A stretch of 64,000 bases of DNA, taken from contig JAIUNU010000009.1 in the NCBI GenBank assembly GCA_020161365.1, positions 124,001 through 188,000 of the forward strand. Direction: 5' to 3'. Below, piece after piece: positions 38,367 to 46,249 of the stretch (positions within the stretch are counted from its first letter, which is position 1; each line of letters opens with the position of its first letter). A program made the position numbers and the translations under genes. Below the pieces are notes generated by a model that saw only the letters and a list, made by a program, of their open reading frames with translations, had not been told where the DNA came from and ran no database searches. This DNA comes from Pseudomonadota bacterium (lineage in GTDB: Bacteria > Pseudomonadota > Alphaproteobacteria > Caulobacterales > Caulobacteraceae).

Positions 38367-38441
38367 TGGCTCCGCGGGTAGGATTCGAACCTACGACCAG
38401 CCGGTTAACAGCCGGCTGCTCTACCACTGAGCTACCGCGGA
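38367..38441 (-). tRNA. tRNA-Asn (GTT), copy 1
   Basis: On the minus strand the gene runs from 38441 and folds as a standard cloverleaf. It has a 7-bp acceptor stem (TCCGCGG/CCGCGGA), anticodon GTT (plus-strand AAC at 38407-38409), TTCGAATC T-loop, discriminator G and encoded CCA (38367-38369). It is identical to copy 2. Confidence 0.95.
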
Positions 38442-38466
38442 ACAGGTCGCTCTCAAGAGAGGGCGG

Positions 38467-38495
38467 GTCTTAGCCGCACCGACGAGTCGGCGCAA
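38467..38495 (-). promoter_or_regulatory. housekeeping promoter of tRNA-Asn copy 1
   Basis: Minus strand: TTGCGCC (38495-38489), 14 bases, GCTAAGAC (38474-38467), 25 bp before the tRNA. It fits the Caulobacter sigma-73 pattern TTGACGS-N10-14-GCTANAWC with few mismatches. Confidence 0.65.
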
Positions 38496-38577
38496 GCGGG
38501 TAAAACGCACAATCGTACGAACGCCAAACGCCAGCAGGGCGTGCGAGAATTTGGCTTGGTTGTCGGGAAGAAGAGAG

Positions 38578-38652
38578 TGGCTCCGCGGGTAGGATTCGAA
38601 CCTACGACCAGCCGGTTAACAGCCGGCTGCTCTACCACTGAGCTACCGCGGA
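38578..38652 (-). tRNA. tRNA-Asn (GTT), copy 2
   Basis: A second, base-identical 75-nt tRNA-Asn, 211 bp from the first on the same strand, again with encoded CCA (38578-38580). The immediate 5' flank (CTCT...GACCTGT before the mature end) is also shared, so a local duplication is likely. Confidence 0.95.
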
Positions 38653-38677
38653 ACAGGTCGCTCTCAGAAGAGGCCGC

Positions 38678-38706
38678 GTGATAGCCGCCTCGTTGCGCCG
38701 ATGCAA
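38678..38706 (-). promoter_or_regulatory. housekeeping promoter of tRNA-Asn copy 2
   Basis: Minus strand: TTGCATC (38706-38700), 14 bases, GCTATCAC (38685-38678). Same spacing and layout as the promoter of copy 1. Confidence 0.65.
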
Positions 38707-38718
38707 GCGCCTAATTCC

Positions 38719-38749
38719 AAAAAAGCAGCCCGGCTTTGCGGCCGGGCTG
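38719..38749 (-). terminator. intrinsic terminator 118 bp past the GST gene
   Basis: CAGCCCGGC (38726-38734) pairs perfectly with GCCGGGCTG (38741-38749), with six plus-strand A residues at 38719-38724 as the minus-strand T-tract. It ends either the GST message or a separate short RNA from 38750-38867. Confidence 0.8.
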
Positions 38750-38867
38750 TGGAAGTCAGTGATGGTGGGTGCCTTCAAAGAAGACGACGGAGGGTCGCCC
38801 CTTTATGGTTAATCAAACCCTAATTCTTAACGCCCTGACTAAAGAGTCGCAGGCGAGTTTCGCGCGT

Positions 38868-39572
38868 TCAGGTCCGGCGGGGAATCTCCAGTCCGCGCTG
38901 GACGGCGGGACGCGCCAAGCCTGCCTCTAGCCAGCGTGGGACATGCTTGAGGCCGTCATAGTCGATCAGGTCGCCGGCCTCGTAGAAGCCCACCAGATTG
39001 CGCACCCATCCCAGGGTGGCGATGTCGGCGATCGTGTAGTCGTCGCCCATGATCCAGTCGCGATCCGCCAGCCTGCCCTCCAGCACGCCGAGCAGACGCT
39101 TGGACTCGGCGACGTAGCGCTGCAGGGGGCGCTTATCCTCGTAGTCGCGCCCCGCGAACTTATGGAAAAAGCCTAGCTGGCCGAACATCGGCCCGATCGC
39201 CGCCGCCTGGAAGAAAACCCACTGCAGGGTCTGATAACGCTCGGCGGGGTCCGCCGGCAGGAACGCCCCGACCTTCTCGGCGAGATAGACCAGGATCGCT
39301 CCGCTTTCGAACAGCGCCAGCGGCTTGCCGCCCGGGCCGTTGGGATCGAGGATCGCGGGGATCTTGCCGTTGGGATTAAGCGACAGGTACTCCGGAACCC
39401 AGGTCTCGTTCTTACCGATGTCAATCAGGTGAGGCTCATACGGCAGTTCCGTCTCCTCGAGCATGATCGAGATCTTCACACCATTGGGCGTAGGCAGCGA
39501 ATAGAGCTGGATCTGGTCGGGTCGTTCCGCCGGCCAGCGCTGGAGGATTGGAAAGCCGGACAAGTCGGACAT
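38868..39572 (-). CDS. glutathione S-transferase, YfcG/Ure2-like
   Basis: A 234-residue GST. The N-terminal thioredoxin-like domain shows IQLYSLPTPNGVKISIMLEE and NPNGKIPAILDP; a helical C-terminal domain follows (WIMGDDYTIADIATLGWVRN). The TPNG motif is typical of YfcG-type disulphide-bond oxidoreductases, which use glutathione without a cysteine. The start at 39572 (MSDLSGFPILQRW) is chosen over the open frame to 39761, which crosses a C-tract hairpin. Confidence 0.9.
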   Translation of the reverse strand: MSDLSGFPILQRWPAERPDQIQLYSLPTPNGVKISIMLEETELPYEPHLIDIGKNETWVPEYLSLNPNGKIPAILDPNGPGGKPLALFESGAILVYLAEKVGAFLPADPAERYQTLQWVFFQAAAIGPMFGQLGFFHKFAGRDYEDKRPLQRYVAESKRLLGVLEGRLADRDWIMGDDYTIADIATLGWVRNLVGFYEAGDLIDYDGLKHVPRWLEAGLARPAVQRGLEIPRRT

Positions 39573-39638
39573 GAGACACCTCTTTGAACGCGCGAATGCG
39601 TCGCTCGGCTTCTGGCGTCGCTGTCCCGGCTTTTCCAG

Positions 39639-39658
39639 CCCCCCCCCGAAACGGGGGG
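39639..39658. repeat. homopolymer C9 tract within a C6/G6 hairpin
   Basis: Nine consecutive C (39639-39647) are followed by GAAAC and six G, so CCCCCC and GGGGGG can pair. A G7 run lies at 39724-39730. The tract sits in the 168-bp gap between the divergent GST and 39741 genes. Confidence 0.7.
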
Positions 39659-39740
39659 CGTGCTTGCGCCCTCCCCCTTTGCTCCGCGAACGAACATCGC
39701 TATCCGGACAAAGCGATACGCTCGGGGGGGCGAAACTCGG

Positions 39741-40136
39741 ATGGCGACAGAGGACGACCACTGGCCGACCACGCTTGAGCGCGTGGTCTCAACGCTGGAT
39801 TTTGCCGTCAAAGAGTCTGGCGGCGATATGCCGGTGCTAACAGCCAGCCCCAAGGGTGACAGCTCTCAGTTGCCAGCGCTCGTGGGCCTGGCCTTGCGCG
39901 CCGCGCTCGAAGTCGATCGCCGCGTGGCCGCGTCAGACCCCGAAGCGCCGGTCGATCGCAAAGCCATTCTCGCGCGCAAGGACTTCGCGCGCGCCATGAT
40001 CGGGGGCTCCCACGGCATGCTGCTGGCCGGTTACGCCATGGCCTATCGGCTTGAGCTGGCGCGCATCCTATGGACCGGCATCGCCGACGCCCCTCGTCGC
40101 CGACTGGAAGAACTGGCCCGTCCCCGCGCGTCTTGA
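39741..40136 (+). CDS. hypothetical protein
   Basis: A 131-residue protein without a family I recognise. It starts MATEDDHWPTTLERV and has a central helical stretch (SQLPALVGLALRAALEVDRR) and a glycine-containing hydrophobic segment (MIGGSHGMLLAGYAMAYRL) that could bury in a helical bundle. Codon use matches the host. The open frame extends upstream to 39660 through repetitive C/G tracts, so the ATG at 39741 is preferred, though its Shine-Dalgarno is weak. It stops 1 bp from the end of the convergent glyoxalase gene. Confidence 0.65.
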   Translation: MATEDDHWPTTLERVVSTLDFAVKESGGDMPVLTASPKGDSSQLPALVGLALRAALEVDRRVAASDPEAPVDRKAILARKDFARAMIGGSHGMLLAGYAMAYRLELARILWTGIADAPRRRLEELARPRAS

Positions 40137-40137
40137 C

Positions 40138-40575
40138 CTACCAGGCGCCGACGTTCGGCATCGACGCCCAAGGCTCGACGGGGGGAAGGTTCCCGTCCTG
40201 CAGCAGTTCGATCGAGATGTTATCAGGCGAACGAACAAAGGCCATGTGCCCGTCGCGCGGCGGACGGTTGATCGTCACGCCCATGTCCATCAGGCGCTGG
40301 CAGGTCTCGTAGATGTCGTCCACCCGATACGCCAGGTGTCCGAAATTGCGGCCGCCGCCGTAGTCTTCGTCGTCCCAGTTATAGGTCAGCTCGACCAGCG
40401 GAGCCTTCCGCGCCTTGGCCAGTTCGACGTCTTCGGGCGCCGCGAGAAACACGAGCGTGAACCGCCCCTTCTCGTTCTCGACCCGATACATTTCCTGAAG
40501 CCCCAGCCCCTCGCAGTAGAACCGCAGCGAGGCGTCCAGATCGCGAACGCGGATCATGGTGTGCAGATAGCGCAT
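40138..40575 (-). CDS. gloA: lactoylglutathione lyase (glyoxalase I)
   Basis: Glyoxalase I isomerises the methylglyoxal-glutathione hemithioacetal to S-lactoylglutathione. The 145-residue protein starts [16 protein letters not shown] and shows four likely metal ligands H5, E62, H80 and E123, the Ni/Co-type bacterial arrangement. The start at 40575 has GGAGAG upstream, while the open frame continues to 40632. It lies beyond the ABC transporter stop on the same strand, with a 71-bp gap. Confidence 0.93.
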   Translation of the reverse strand: MRYLHTMIRVRDLDASLRFYCEGLGLQEMYRVENEKGRFTLVFLAAPEDVELAKARKAPLVELTYNWDDEDYGGGRNFGHLAYRVDDIYETCQRLMDMGVTINRPPRDGHMAFVRSPDNISIELLQDGNLPPVEPWASMPNVGAW

Positions 40576-40646
40576 GGCGGCTCTCCAAAAGATCGATAGG
40601 GGCGGATATAGGCCGAGGACCGGGACCCGCAATCCCCAAACCGCCC

Positions 40647-42509
40647 CTAAGCCGGCGCGCGGTCGCGAGTCTGGCGCCGCCAGAGCGCAGCATACTCGCC
40701 GCCAGCCTCCAGCAGAGCATCGTGACGCCCGCGCTCGACGACCTTGCCCCGGCGCAGCACCACGATCTCGTCGGCGTCAGCGATCGTCGACAGACGGTGG
40801 GCGACCACCAGGGTCGTCCGCCCCGCCCTCGCCCGGCGCAAGGTGGCCTGGATCGCAGCCTCGGTGCGACTGTCCAGCGCGCTGGTCGCCTCATCGAGGA
40901 TCAGAACGCGCGGTTCGGCCAGCAAGGCGCGGGCGATGCCCACCCGCTGACGTTCGCCGCCGGACAGCTTCAGGCCGCGCTCCCCAACCTTCGTGGCCAT
41001 CCCCTCGGGGAGATTGCGGATGAAGTCGCCCAACTCCGCCGCCTCGGCGGCCGCCCAGACCTCGGCCTCGCCCACCTCGGGCCGAGCAAAGGCGATGTTG
41101 GCCGCTAGGGTGTCGTTGAACAACGCCACATCCTGCGGAACCAGCGCCACCGCCCGACGCAGCGACGCCTGCTTCAAGCGCCGCAGATCCTGGCCGTCCA
41201 GGGTGACCCGCCCAGCCTGCGGGTCGATCATTCTAAGGGCCAAGCGCACCAGAGTGGTCTTGCCCGCGCCCGAGGGACCGACGATCGCCACCGTCGAACC
41301 GGGCGCGAGCGTCAGCGACACGTCGCTCAGCCCCTCGGAGCGCGCGCCATGTCGGAACGACACATTCTCGAACGTCACGGCGCCGCCCCGCTGGTCCGCG
41401 CAAGGCGGGAGGTCGTGGGCGTCTGGCGCGTCGGCCACATCGGCGGTCTGGCGGCGCAGGTCCAGCATCGCCTCCATGTCGATCAGTGACTGACGGATTT
41501 CGCGATAGGCGAAGCCCAGAATGTTCAAAGGCGCGTAGAGGTTTATCAGGATCAAGACGGCGGCCGTGACATCGCCGGGGCCCATCCGGCCGTGCGCGGC
41601 TTCCGACCCGGCCAGAACCGCCATCACGCCCAGTCCAACGCTCATCACGCCCGACTGAACCAGATTGAGCAGGTTCAGCGACTGGGTGGATTTGATGTTG
41701 GCCTGTCCATAGACGTCCAGCGCTCGACCATAGCCCGAGACCGCCCGGCTCTCCGCGCCGAATGATTTGACGGTCTCGTAATTCAGAAGCGCGTCCACGG
41801 CGCGGCCAGCGGCCTCGGCGTCCGCCTCGTTGAGCGCGCGCCGGTGACCGATGCGCCAGTCCGAGATCGCGAAGGTCACATATCCGTAGACGGCGACGGT
41901 CAGCAGCGCCACCGCCGCAAAACGCCAGTCATAGGCCTTGGCCAGCACGACGGCGGCGAGGATGAGCTCGATCCCGGTCGGCGCGAGATTGAACACCAGG
42001 CCGCGTAACAGGAAATCCATCGACCGCGCGCCGCGATCGATGACCCTCGAGAGCGCGCCGGTCCGCTTCGACTGATGAAAGTCGATGGATAGCGACAGGG
42101 CGTGGGAAAAGGTCTCGACGGCCGCTCGGTTCTGCGCCGCTTGGGCCACGGGCGTGAAGATCGTATCCCGCGCCTGCGGCGCCGCTGCGGAGATGAAACG
42201 CACCAGCGCCCAACCGACCGCAAGCCCGGCGAAAGTCCAGGTGACCGTCACGGCGGCGCCCTGGCCCGCCGAAAGCTGGTTGACGGCCTTGCCCAGCATC
42301 AGCGGCGCCAGCACCCCAAGGACCTTCCCCGCCAAGGTCAGCAAAAGCGCCACGGAAACGCGCCAACGAAGGCCGGGCGCGCGCGAGCGCAGAACCAGCT
42401 GCACGAGGTCGCCCATCGCCTTCCAGAAGCGCACCGGCTGATCCGCCTTGGCGATCGCGCCCGCCGCGGCTTCACGGCCCGGAGAGGGCGGCCCGCCCAA
42501 ACCTCTCAT
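40647..42509 (-). CDS. ABC exporter, fused membrane and ATPase domains (ATM1-like)
   Basis: A 620-residue half-transporter. Six membrane helices (about 45-330) precede an ATPase domain with Walker [11 protein letters not shown], signature [15 protein letters not shown] and Walker [11 protein letters not shown]. The N-terminal half resembles ATM1/HMT1-type exporters of glutathione or heavy-metal conjugates. The ATG overlaps the stop of the upstream lipoprotein gene (ATGA, 42506-42509), so the two are translationally coupled, hinting at joint function. Confidence 0.92.
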   Translation of the reverse strand: MRGLGGPPSPGREAAAGAIAKADQPVRFWKAMGDLVQLVLRSRAPGLRWRVSVALLLTLAGKVLGVLAPLMLGKAVNQLSAGQGAAVTVTWTFAGLAVGWALVRFISAAAPQARDTIFTPVAQAAQNRAAVETFSHALSLSIDFHQSKRTGALSRVIDRGARSMDFLLRGLVFNLAPTGIELILAAVVLAKAYDWRFAAVALLTVAVYGYVTFAISDWRIGHRRALNEADAEAAGRAVDALLNYETVKSFGAESRAVSGYGRALDVYGQANIKSTQSLNLLNLVQSGVMSVGLGVMAVLAGSEAAHGRMGPGDVTAAVLILINLYAPLNILGFAYREIRQSLIDMEAMLDLRRQTADVADAPDAHDLPPCADQRGGAVTFENVSFRHGARSEGLSDVSLTLAPGSTVAIVGPSGAGKTTLVRLALRMIDPQAGRVTLDGQDLRRLKQASLRRAVALVPQDVALFNDTLAANIAFARPEVGEAEVWAAAEAAELGDFIRNLPEGMATKVGERGLKLSGGERQRVGIARALLAEPRVLILDEATSALDSRTEAAIQATLRRARAGRTTLVVAHRLSTIADADEIVVLRRGKVVERGRHDALLEAGGEYAALWRRQTRDRAPA

Positions 42510-43312
42510 CGACGATCCCCATCGACCAGCAAAGTAGTCTGCACGCCCCCGCCCGGCGTAATCCACTCGATGCGCCAACCGGTGGGAACGCGCTCGGACC
42601 GAACTGGTCCGGACGTCAGCGCCAAGGGCGGGGTCGCGGCGATCGCCACCTGATCCTCGCCGCCCTCGCCGCCGACCTGGATAGTGTGCGGGCCACGCGA
42701 AACCGGATCCTTGAGCGCGATGAAGAAGTAGCCCTCATCATTGGCGCGTCCTCCGCCGCTGACCACACGGTCGACCCGCACATTCAGTCCTGCGCCCGGC
42801 GTCGCCACGCCCGATACGACGGCACCGCCGGCTCGGTCGATATCGATGGCGAGGATCTTCGGCGCGCTGGACGGAGACGCCAGCCGCCTCGCGCCGGCGC
42901 CAGCGCGAAGGACGGCGACTCGGCCCTCTTCCGAGACCATCACGTAGCCTTCGGCCTGCACCGTCCGGCCATCCTTGGTCATCGAAAGCCCGAACAGGCG
43001 CACACCTGGCTCGATCGGCATCTCCACGCTCCAGCGGCCCATGGCGTCCGCCTTGCCCAGAACGACTTCGCCGCTGGGTGAGCCCAAGCGCACGTCGGCC
43101 TCGGGGAGCGCCTGGCCTACCAGGGATAGCCGCGCACCCGCCCGCTGGACGCTCTCCAGCGACGGCGGAGGCAAGTATCCCGCCTCCGCGCTGTCGACCC
43201 TATCGGTGCTCTTGCGGTCACCCTGCCCCGCCGGTTCGCACGCCGCCAGCAGCGCCGCGACGACGGCCAGCACGAACGGCGTCTTGAAACCCCGGGAGCG
43301 AATCCTGATCAT
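42506..43312 (-). CDS. lipoprotein with Ig-like repeats, unknown function
   Basis: A 268-residue protein with a lipobox (LLAAC near residue 25) after a basic signal start (MIRIRSRGFKTPF). Two segments look like carboxypeptidase-regulatory or Ig-like beta folds: EADVRLGSPSGEVVLGKAD and VVSGVATPGAGLNVRVD. It precedes the ABC exporter with a 4-bp overlap. It could be an envelope partner of that exporter; this is inferred from coupling only. Confidence 0.8.
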   Translation of the reverse strand: MIRIRSRGFKTPFVLAVVAALLAACEPAGQGDRKSTDRVDSAEAGYLPPPSLESVQRAGARLSLVGQALPEADVRLGSPSGEVVLGKADAMGRWSVEMPIEPGVRLFGLSMTKDGRTVQAEGYVMVSEEGRVAVLRAGAGARRLASPSSAPKILAIDIDRAGGAVVSGVATPGAGLNVRVDRVVSGGGRANDEGYFFIALKDPVSRGPHTIQVGGEGGEDQVAIAATPPLALTSGPVRSERVPTGWRIEWITPGGGVQTTLLVDGDRR

Positions 43313-43384
43313 GCGGCCTCAAATAGGAACGAACCGGTGGCGCGCGATCCCGGCGCGCCATTGTCTTTTGTGGAGTGGACGACG

Positions 43385-43993
43385 ATGTCCCATGAGTCCA
43401 GGCGCCTGAACGCCGTCTGCGTCTATTGCGGCTCGTCGAACGACGCCGATCCCAGCTACATCGCTGCGGCCTTCGCGATTGGCGAGAGCTTCGCCAAGGC
43501 GGGCCTTAAGCTCGTCTATGGGGGCGGCGGCGTGGGCCTGATGGGCGCGACGGCCAGAGCCGCGCACGCGGCAGGCGGCGCTGTTTTGGGAATCATCCCG
43601 ACCTTTCTGCGAGGTCGCGAGCAACCCTTCGATGACGTGGAAACCGTGATCGTCGACACCATGCACGAGCGCAAAATGATGATGTTCGAACGGTCGGACG
43701 CCTTTGTCGTGCTGCCCGGCGGGATCGGCACCCTCGAGGAAATCGTCGAATTGCTATCTTGGCGCCGTTTAGATCTTCACCAGAAGCCGATTGTGTTCCA
43801 TAACCCCGGCGGCTTCTGGGACCCGCTGTTCGATCTGATCCGTCATACGATCGATCGGGGCCTGACCCCACCCAGCTTGGCCGACACCTGGAGGTCGGTC
43901 GAACGCGCTGAGGATGTCACGCCCACCCTTTTAAGTTGGGGTGATGAAATCTACCAATCAGGCGCGCCGGACACGCTTCGACGCTTGACTTAG
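43385..43993 (+). CDS. LOG family protein (nucleotide 5'-monophosphate phosphoribohydrolase)
   Basis: A 202-residue Rossmann-fold LOG protein. Two motifs define it: VCVYCGSSNDADP at the start and PGGIGTLEE at 111-119 with R96 upstream. LOG enzymes remove ribose-phosphate from cytokinin or other nucleoside monophosphates. The ATG at 43385 is preferred over 43337 because it starts the conserved strand with GTGGAGTGG upstream. A promoter for the next small gene overlaps its last codons. Confidence 0.9.
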   Translation: MSHESRRLNAVCVYCGSSNDADPSYIAAAFAIGESFAKAGLKLVYGGGGVGLMGATARAAHAAGGAVLGIIPTFLRGREQPFDDVETVIVDTMHERKMMMFERSDAFVVLPGGIGTLEEIVELLSWRRLDLHQKPIVFHNPGGFWDPLFDLIRHTIDRGLTPPSLADTWRSVERAEDVTPTLLSWGDEIYQSGAPDTLRRLT

Positions 43994-44015
43994 TTTTCAT
44001 TAAAAACGCACTATA
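43985..44015 (+). promoter_or_regulatory. likely promoter of the CC_3452-like gene
   Basis: TTGACT (43985-43990) and ACTATA (44010-44015) are spaced by 19 bases, about 80 bp before the ATG. The surrounding bases are locally AT-rich. The -35 box lies in the last codons of the LOG gene. Confidence 0.45.
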
Positions 44016-44094
44016 GGTTAGGCGCTGCGACGCTCCCGATCGCGCGCTCATGCGCCGGAACTCCCATCCGGTGCGGGGATAGGAGACTGTAGGA

Positions 44095-44403
44095 ATGCGT
44101 ACCGCCATTTTCGCGGGCCTGATGGCCTGCGCCCTCGCCACGCCGGTGTTGGCCGCTGACACCGAAAGCGCTTGGCTGAAGCTGAAGAGCCCCGCCACGA
44201 CCGAGTCGTTCATCCATGACGGTTCTGCTTGGCGCTGTACGGGCGATGTCTGCACGACGACCAAAGCTCGCTCGCTGCCCGCCGCCCGCGCCTGCCGCAA
44301 GCTGGCCGCTCAAGTCGGCGAGTTGACTGCGTTCAAGTACCGCGGTGAAGCGATCGAAGGCGACGAACTGACCGCTTGCAACGCGGCCGCCAAGAAGGGC
44401 TGA
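44095..44403 (+). CDS. small secreted cysteine protein (CC_3452-like)
   Basis: A 102-residue exported protein: signal peptide MRTAIFAGLMACALATPVLA, then a mature domain with four cysteines (WRCTGDVCTTT, RACRK, LTACNAA) likely to form two disulphides. It resembles the Caulobacterales CC_3452 family by memory. No function is known to me. It has its own promoter-like sequence and a strong terminator, so it is an independent unit. Confidence 0.85.
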   Translation: MRTAIFAGLMACALATPVLAADTESAWLKLKSPATTESFIHDGSAWRCTGDVCTTTKARSLPAARACRKLAAQVGELTAFKYRGEAIEGDELTACNAAAKKG

Positions 44404-44427
44404 TCGTCGCAAGACCGCAAAGAAACA

Positions 44428-44466
44428 AAGGCCTCCGCCAATCACTTGGCGGAGGCCTTCTTTTTT
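44428..44466 (+). terminator. strong intrinsic terminator
   Basis: AAGGCCTCCGCCAA (44428-44441) pairs perfectly with TTGGCGGAGGCCTT (44446-44459) around TCAC, followed by CTTTTTT. It ends the CC_3452-like gene. Confidence 0.9.
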
Positions 44467-44515
44467 GCGGGTGTGGGACCCTTGGCGCGTCTCGATCAGG
44501 AGCCTTTGGCAGCGC

Positions 44516-44638
44516 CTATTTGCGGCCGGAGTTCTCGGAAGGTGACCGCGCCGGCTTGGAAGCCGGACGCCCTCCCACCAGCATCCCGCCCATCAGAGCG
44601 AACGAAAGCATGGCATGGTTCATCTTCGATACGTTCAT
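44516..44638 (-). CDS. 40-residue small membrane protein, unannotated-type
   Basis: A short frame too small for common gene callers: MNVSKMNHAMLSFALMGGML, then a Gly/Arg and basic tail ending in ENSGRK, with a TAG stop. Residues 8-22 form one hydrophobic segment rich in Met, suggesting a single-pass membrane peptide. GGGAG lies 8 bases before the ATG, the best evidence that it is translated. Codon third positions are mostly G/C. Function unknown. The convergent terminator at 44428-44466 lies just beyond its stop. Confidence 0.6.
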   Translation of the reverse strand: MNVSKMNHAMLSFALMGGMLVGGRPASKPARSPSENSGRK

Positions 44639-44936
44639 GGCGGCGTCTCCCAGACATAGCCGTTAGGACCAGGAGACGCGCGCGGCTTACAGGGCTTTTC
44701 ACCCTCCTAGTCGTCAGCGCGTCGCTGCCAAGAATGTGCGCGTTAGCGCGCGCCGCAAGCAATTTTCTCCGTATAGAGATCATCTCCGCATGCGGACGGA
44801 TGCGGGGCACGAACGAGAGAACGTTCGAGATTTTGATCCGCACACAACGCTATTTCTGCAAAACCCCGCAGCAACTGCGGTTCGACGATCATCAACCCTG
44901 GACTTGCTGAAGCGCGTAGAGAAGGGCGCCACGCAC
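44639..44936. other. non-coding stretch upstream of the small membrane gene
   Basis: This roughly 300-bp region is relatively AT-rich for the genome, with no open frame showing host codon bias. It should hold the promoter of the 44516-44638 gene. A GC inverted stretch (GCGCGTTAGCGCGC) lies near 44741-44754. I see nothing else. Confidence 0.45.
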
Positions 44937-44973
44937 GAAAAAGCCGCCTGCGTCGGGATGACGCAGGCGGCTT
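44937..44973 (-). terminator. intrinsic terminator of the acyl-CoA dehydrogenase pair
   Basis: AAGCCGCCTGCGTC (44941-44954) pairs perfectly with GACGCAGGCGGCTT (44960-44973); plus-strand GAAAAA gives the minus-strand T-tract, about 33 bp past the gene end. Confidence 0.85.
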
Positions 44974-45005
44974 CGTCGATCAAACCGTGTTGATCCGTGG
45001 AGGCC

Positions 45006-46145
45006 TTAGGCGGCCGCGTCGAATGACAGCGCTTCGTAGCGCTTCAGGTGATGATCAACCGAGCCAAACAGGCCTTCGATCATCGTCGCGCGCTTGAAGT
45101 AGTGACCGATCGCCAGCTCGTCGGTCATGCCCATGCCGCCGTGGATCTGGATGGCGTTCTGGCCCACGAACTTGCAGGCGCGCCCGATGCGAACCTTCAT
45201 CGCCGACACGGCCTTGGCGCGCTCGGCGGCGCTCTCGCCGACCTTGATCGTCGCCATGTAGGTCATCGAAACCGACTGCTCGACCTCAATAAACATGTCG
45301 ACCATTCGGTGTTGCAGCACCTGGAAGTTGGCGATGGCGGTGCCGAACTGCTTGCGCTGCTTGGCGTAGTCTAGGGTGCCTTCGTGAAGCTTGCGCAGCA
45401 CGCCGACGGCTTCGGCGCCAACGGCGGCGGTGGCCTCATCGATCACCTGTTCGACCAGCGCCAGACCGCTTTCCGAAATCAGCGCCTCCGCCGGGATCGA
45501 GACGTTCTCGAAATAAACTTCCGAAGCCCGGTTGCCGTCGACGGTCGGATAGTCGCGGGTGACGACGCCCGGCAGACTCTTGTCGATGATGAACACGCCG
45601 ACGCCGCCGGCGTCGCGCTGGGCGCCGCCGGTGCGGGCCGTGACGATCAGATGGGTGGCGAACGGCGCGCCGACCACCACGGCCTTGTGGCCGTTCAGAA
45701 CCCAGCCCGAACCGTCCTTCTTGGCCGTCGTCTTCAGGTCCTGCCAGGTATAGCGGGCTTGCGGTTCGGCATAGGCGAAGGCGATGGTGGTCGAGCCGCC
45801 CACAATGCCCTCGATGACCGAAGCCGCGCCGGCGTAGCCTGAGTGCTTCATGAAGCCGCCGCCGATCACCACGGTGCCCAGATAGGGCTCGATGACGAGC
45901 GCCTTACCGAACTCTTCCATGATGATCATGTTGTCGATGGCGCCGCCGCCCAGGCCGCCCAGTTCTTCGCTGAACGAGGCCCCCAGAATGCCAAGCTCCT
46001 CGGCGAAGGCCTTCCAGTAGTCAGCGCGCCAGCCGGCGTCCGAGCTGACGATCTTGCGACGGGTGTCGAAGTCGTACTTGTCCTGCAGGAAGCTCGCGAC
46101 GGAGTCGCGGACCATCGACTGCTCTTCGGTGAAGTTGAAATCCAT
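45006..46145 (-). CDS. acyl-CoA dehydrogenase, small-subunit type
   Basis: A 379-residue acyl-CoA dehydrogenase starting MDFNFTEEQSMVRDSV. The C-terminal end reads RATMIEGLFGSVDHHLKRY instead of the usual catalytic YEGT..IQR, as in second subunits of paired enzymes such as the PimC/PimD pimeloyl-CoA dehydrogenase. It follows its partner on the same strand with a 104-bp gap that contains a GC palindrome. Electrons would pass by ETF to ETF-QO. Confidence 0.9.
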   Translation of the reverse strand: MDFNFTEEQSMVRDSVASFLQDKYDFDTRRKIVSSDAGWRADYWKAFAEELGILGASFSEELGGLGGGAIDNMIIMEEFGKALVIEPYLGTVVIGGGFMKHSGYAGAASVIEGIVGGSTTIAFAYAEPQARYTWQDLKTTAKKDGSGWVLNGHKAVVVGAPFATHLIVTARTGGAQRDAGGVGVFIIDKSLPGVVTRDYPTVDGNRASEVYFENVSIPAEALISESGLALVEQVIDEATAAVGAEAVGVLRKLHEGTLDYAKQRKQFGTAIANFQVLQHRMVDMFIEVEQSVSMTYMATIKVGESAAERAKAVSAMKVRIGRACKFVGQNAIQIHGGMGMTDELAIGHYFKRATMIEGLFGSVDHHLKRYEALSFDAAA

Positions 46146-46211
46146 CCCTGGGTTTCCGTTCTTCTGTCGCCCGGTGTTCGCGCCGGGTCATTGAAATCAT
46201 GAAAGCGAAGG

Positions 46212-46232
46212 CCGGGCCGCTCAGCGGCCCGG
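46212..46232. repeat. GC palindrome between the paired acyl-CoA dehydrogenase genes
   Basis: CCGGGCCGCT and AGCGGCCCGG are perfect inverted arms around a single C. It may be an intercistronic hairpin that stabilises or attenuates the message; there is no T-tract, so full termination is unlikely. Confidence 0.6.
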
Positions 46233-46249
46233 ATCGTAGCCGTGCCGCG

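Noticed and set aside
38367..38652. Attachment site for an island at the tRNA-Asn pair
   Set aside because: Both tRNAs are complete, no integrase is adjacent and the flanks are host-like.
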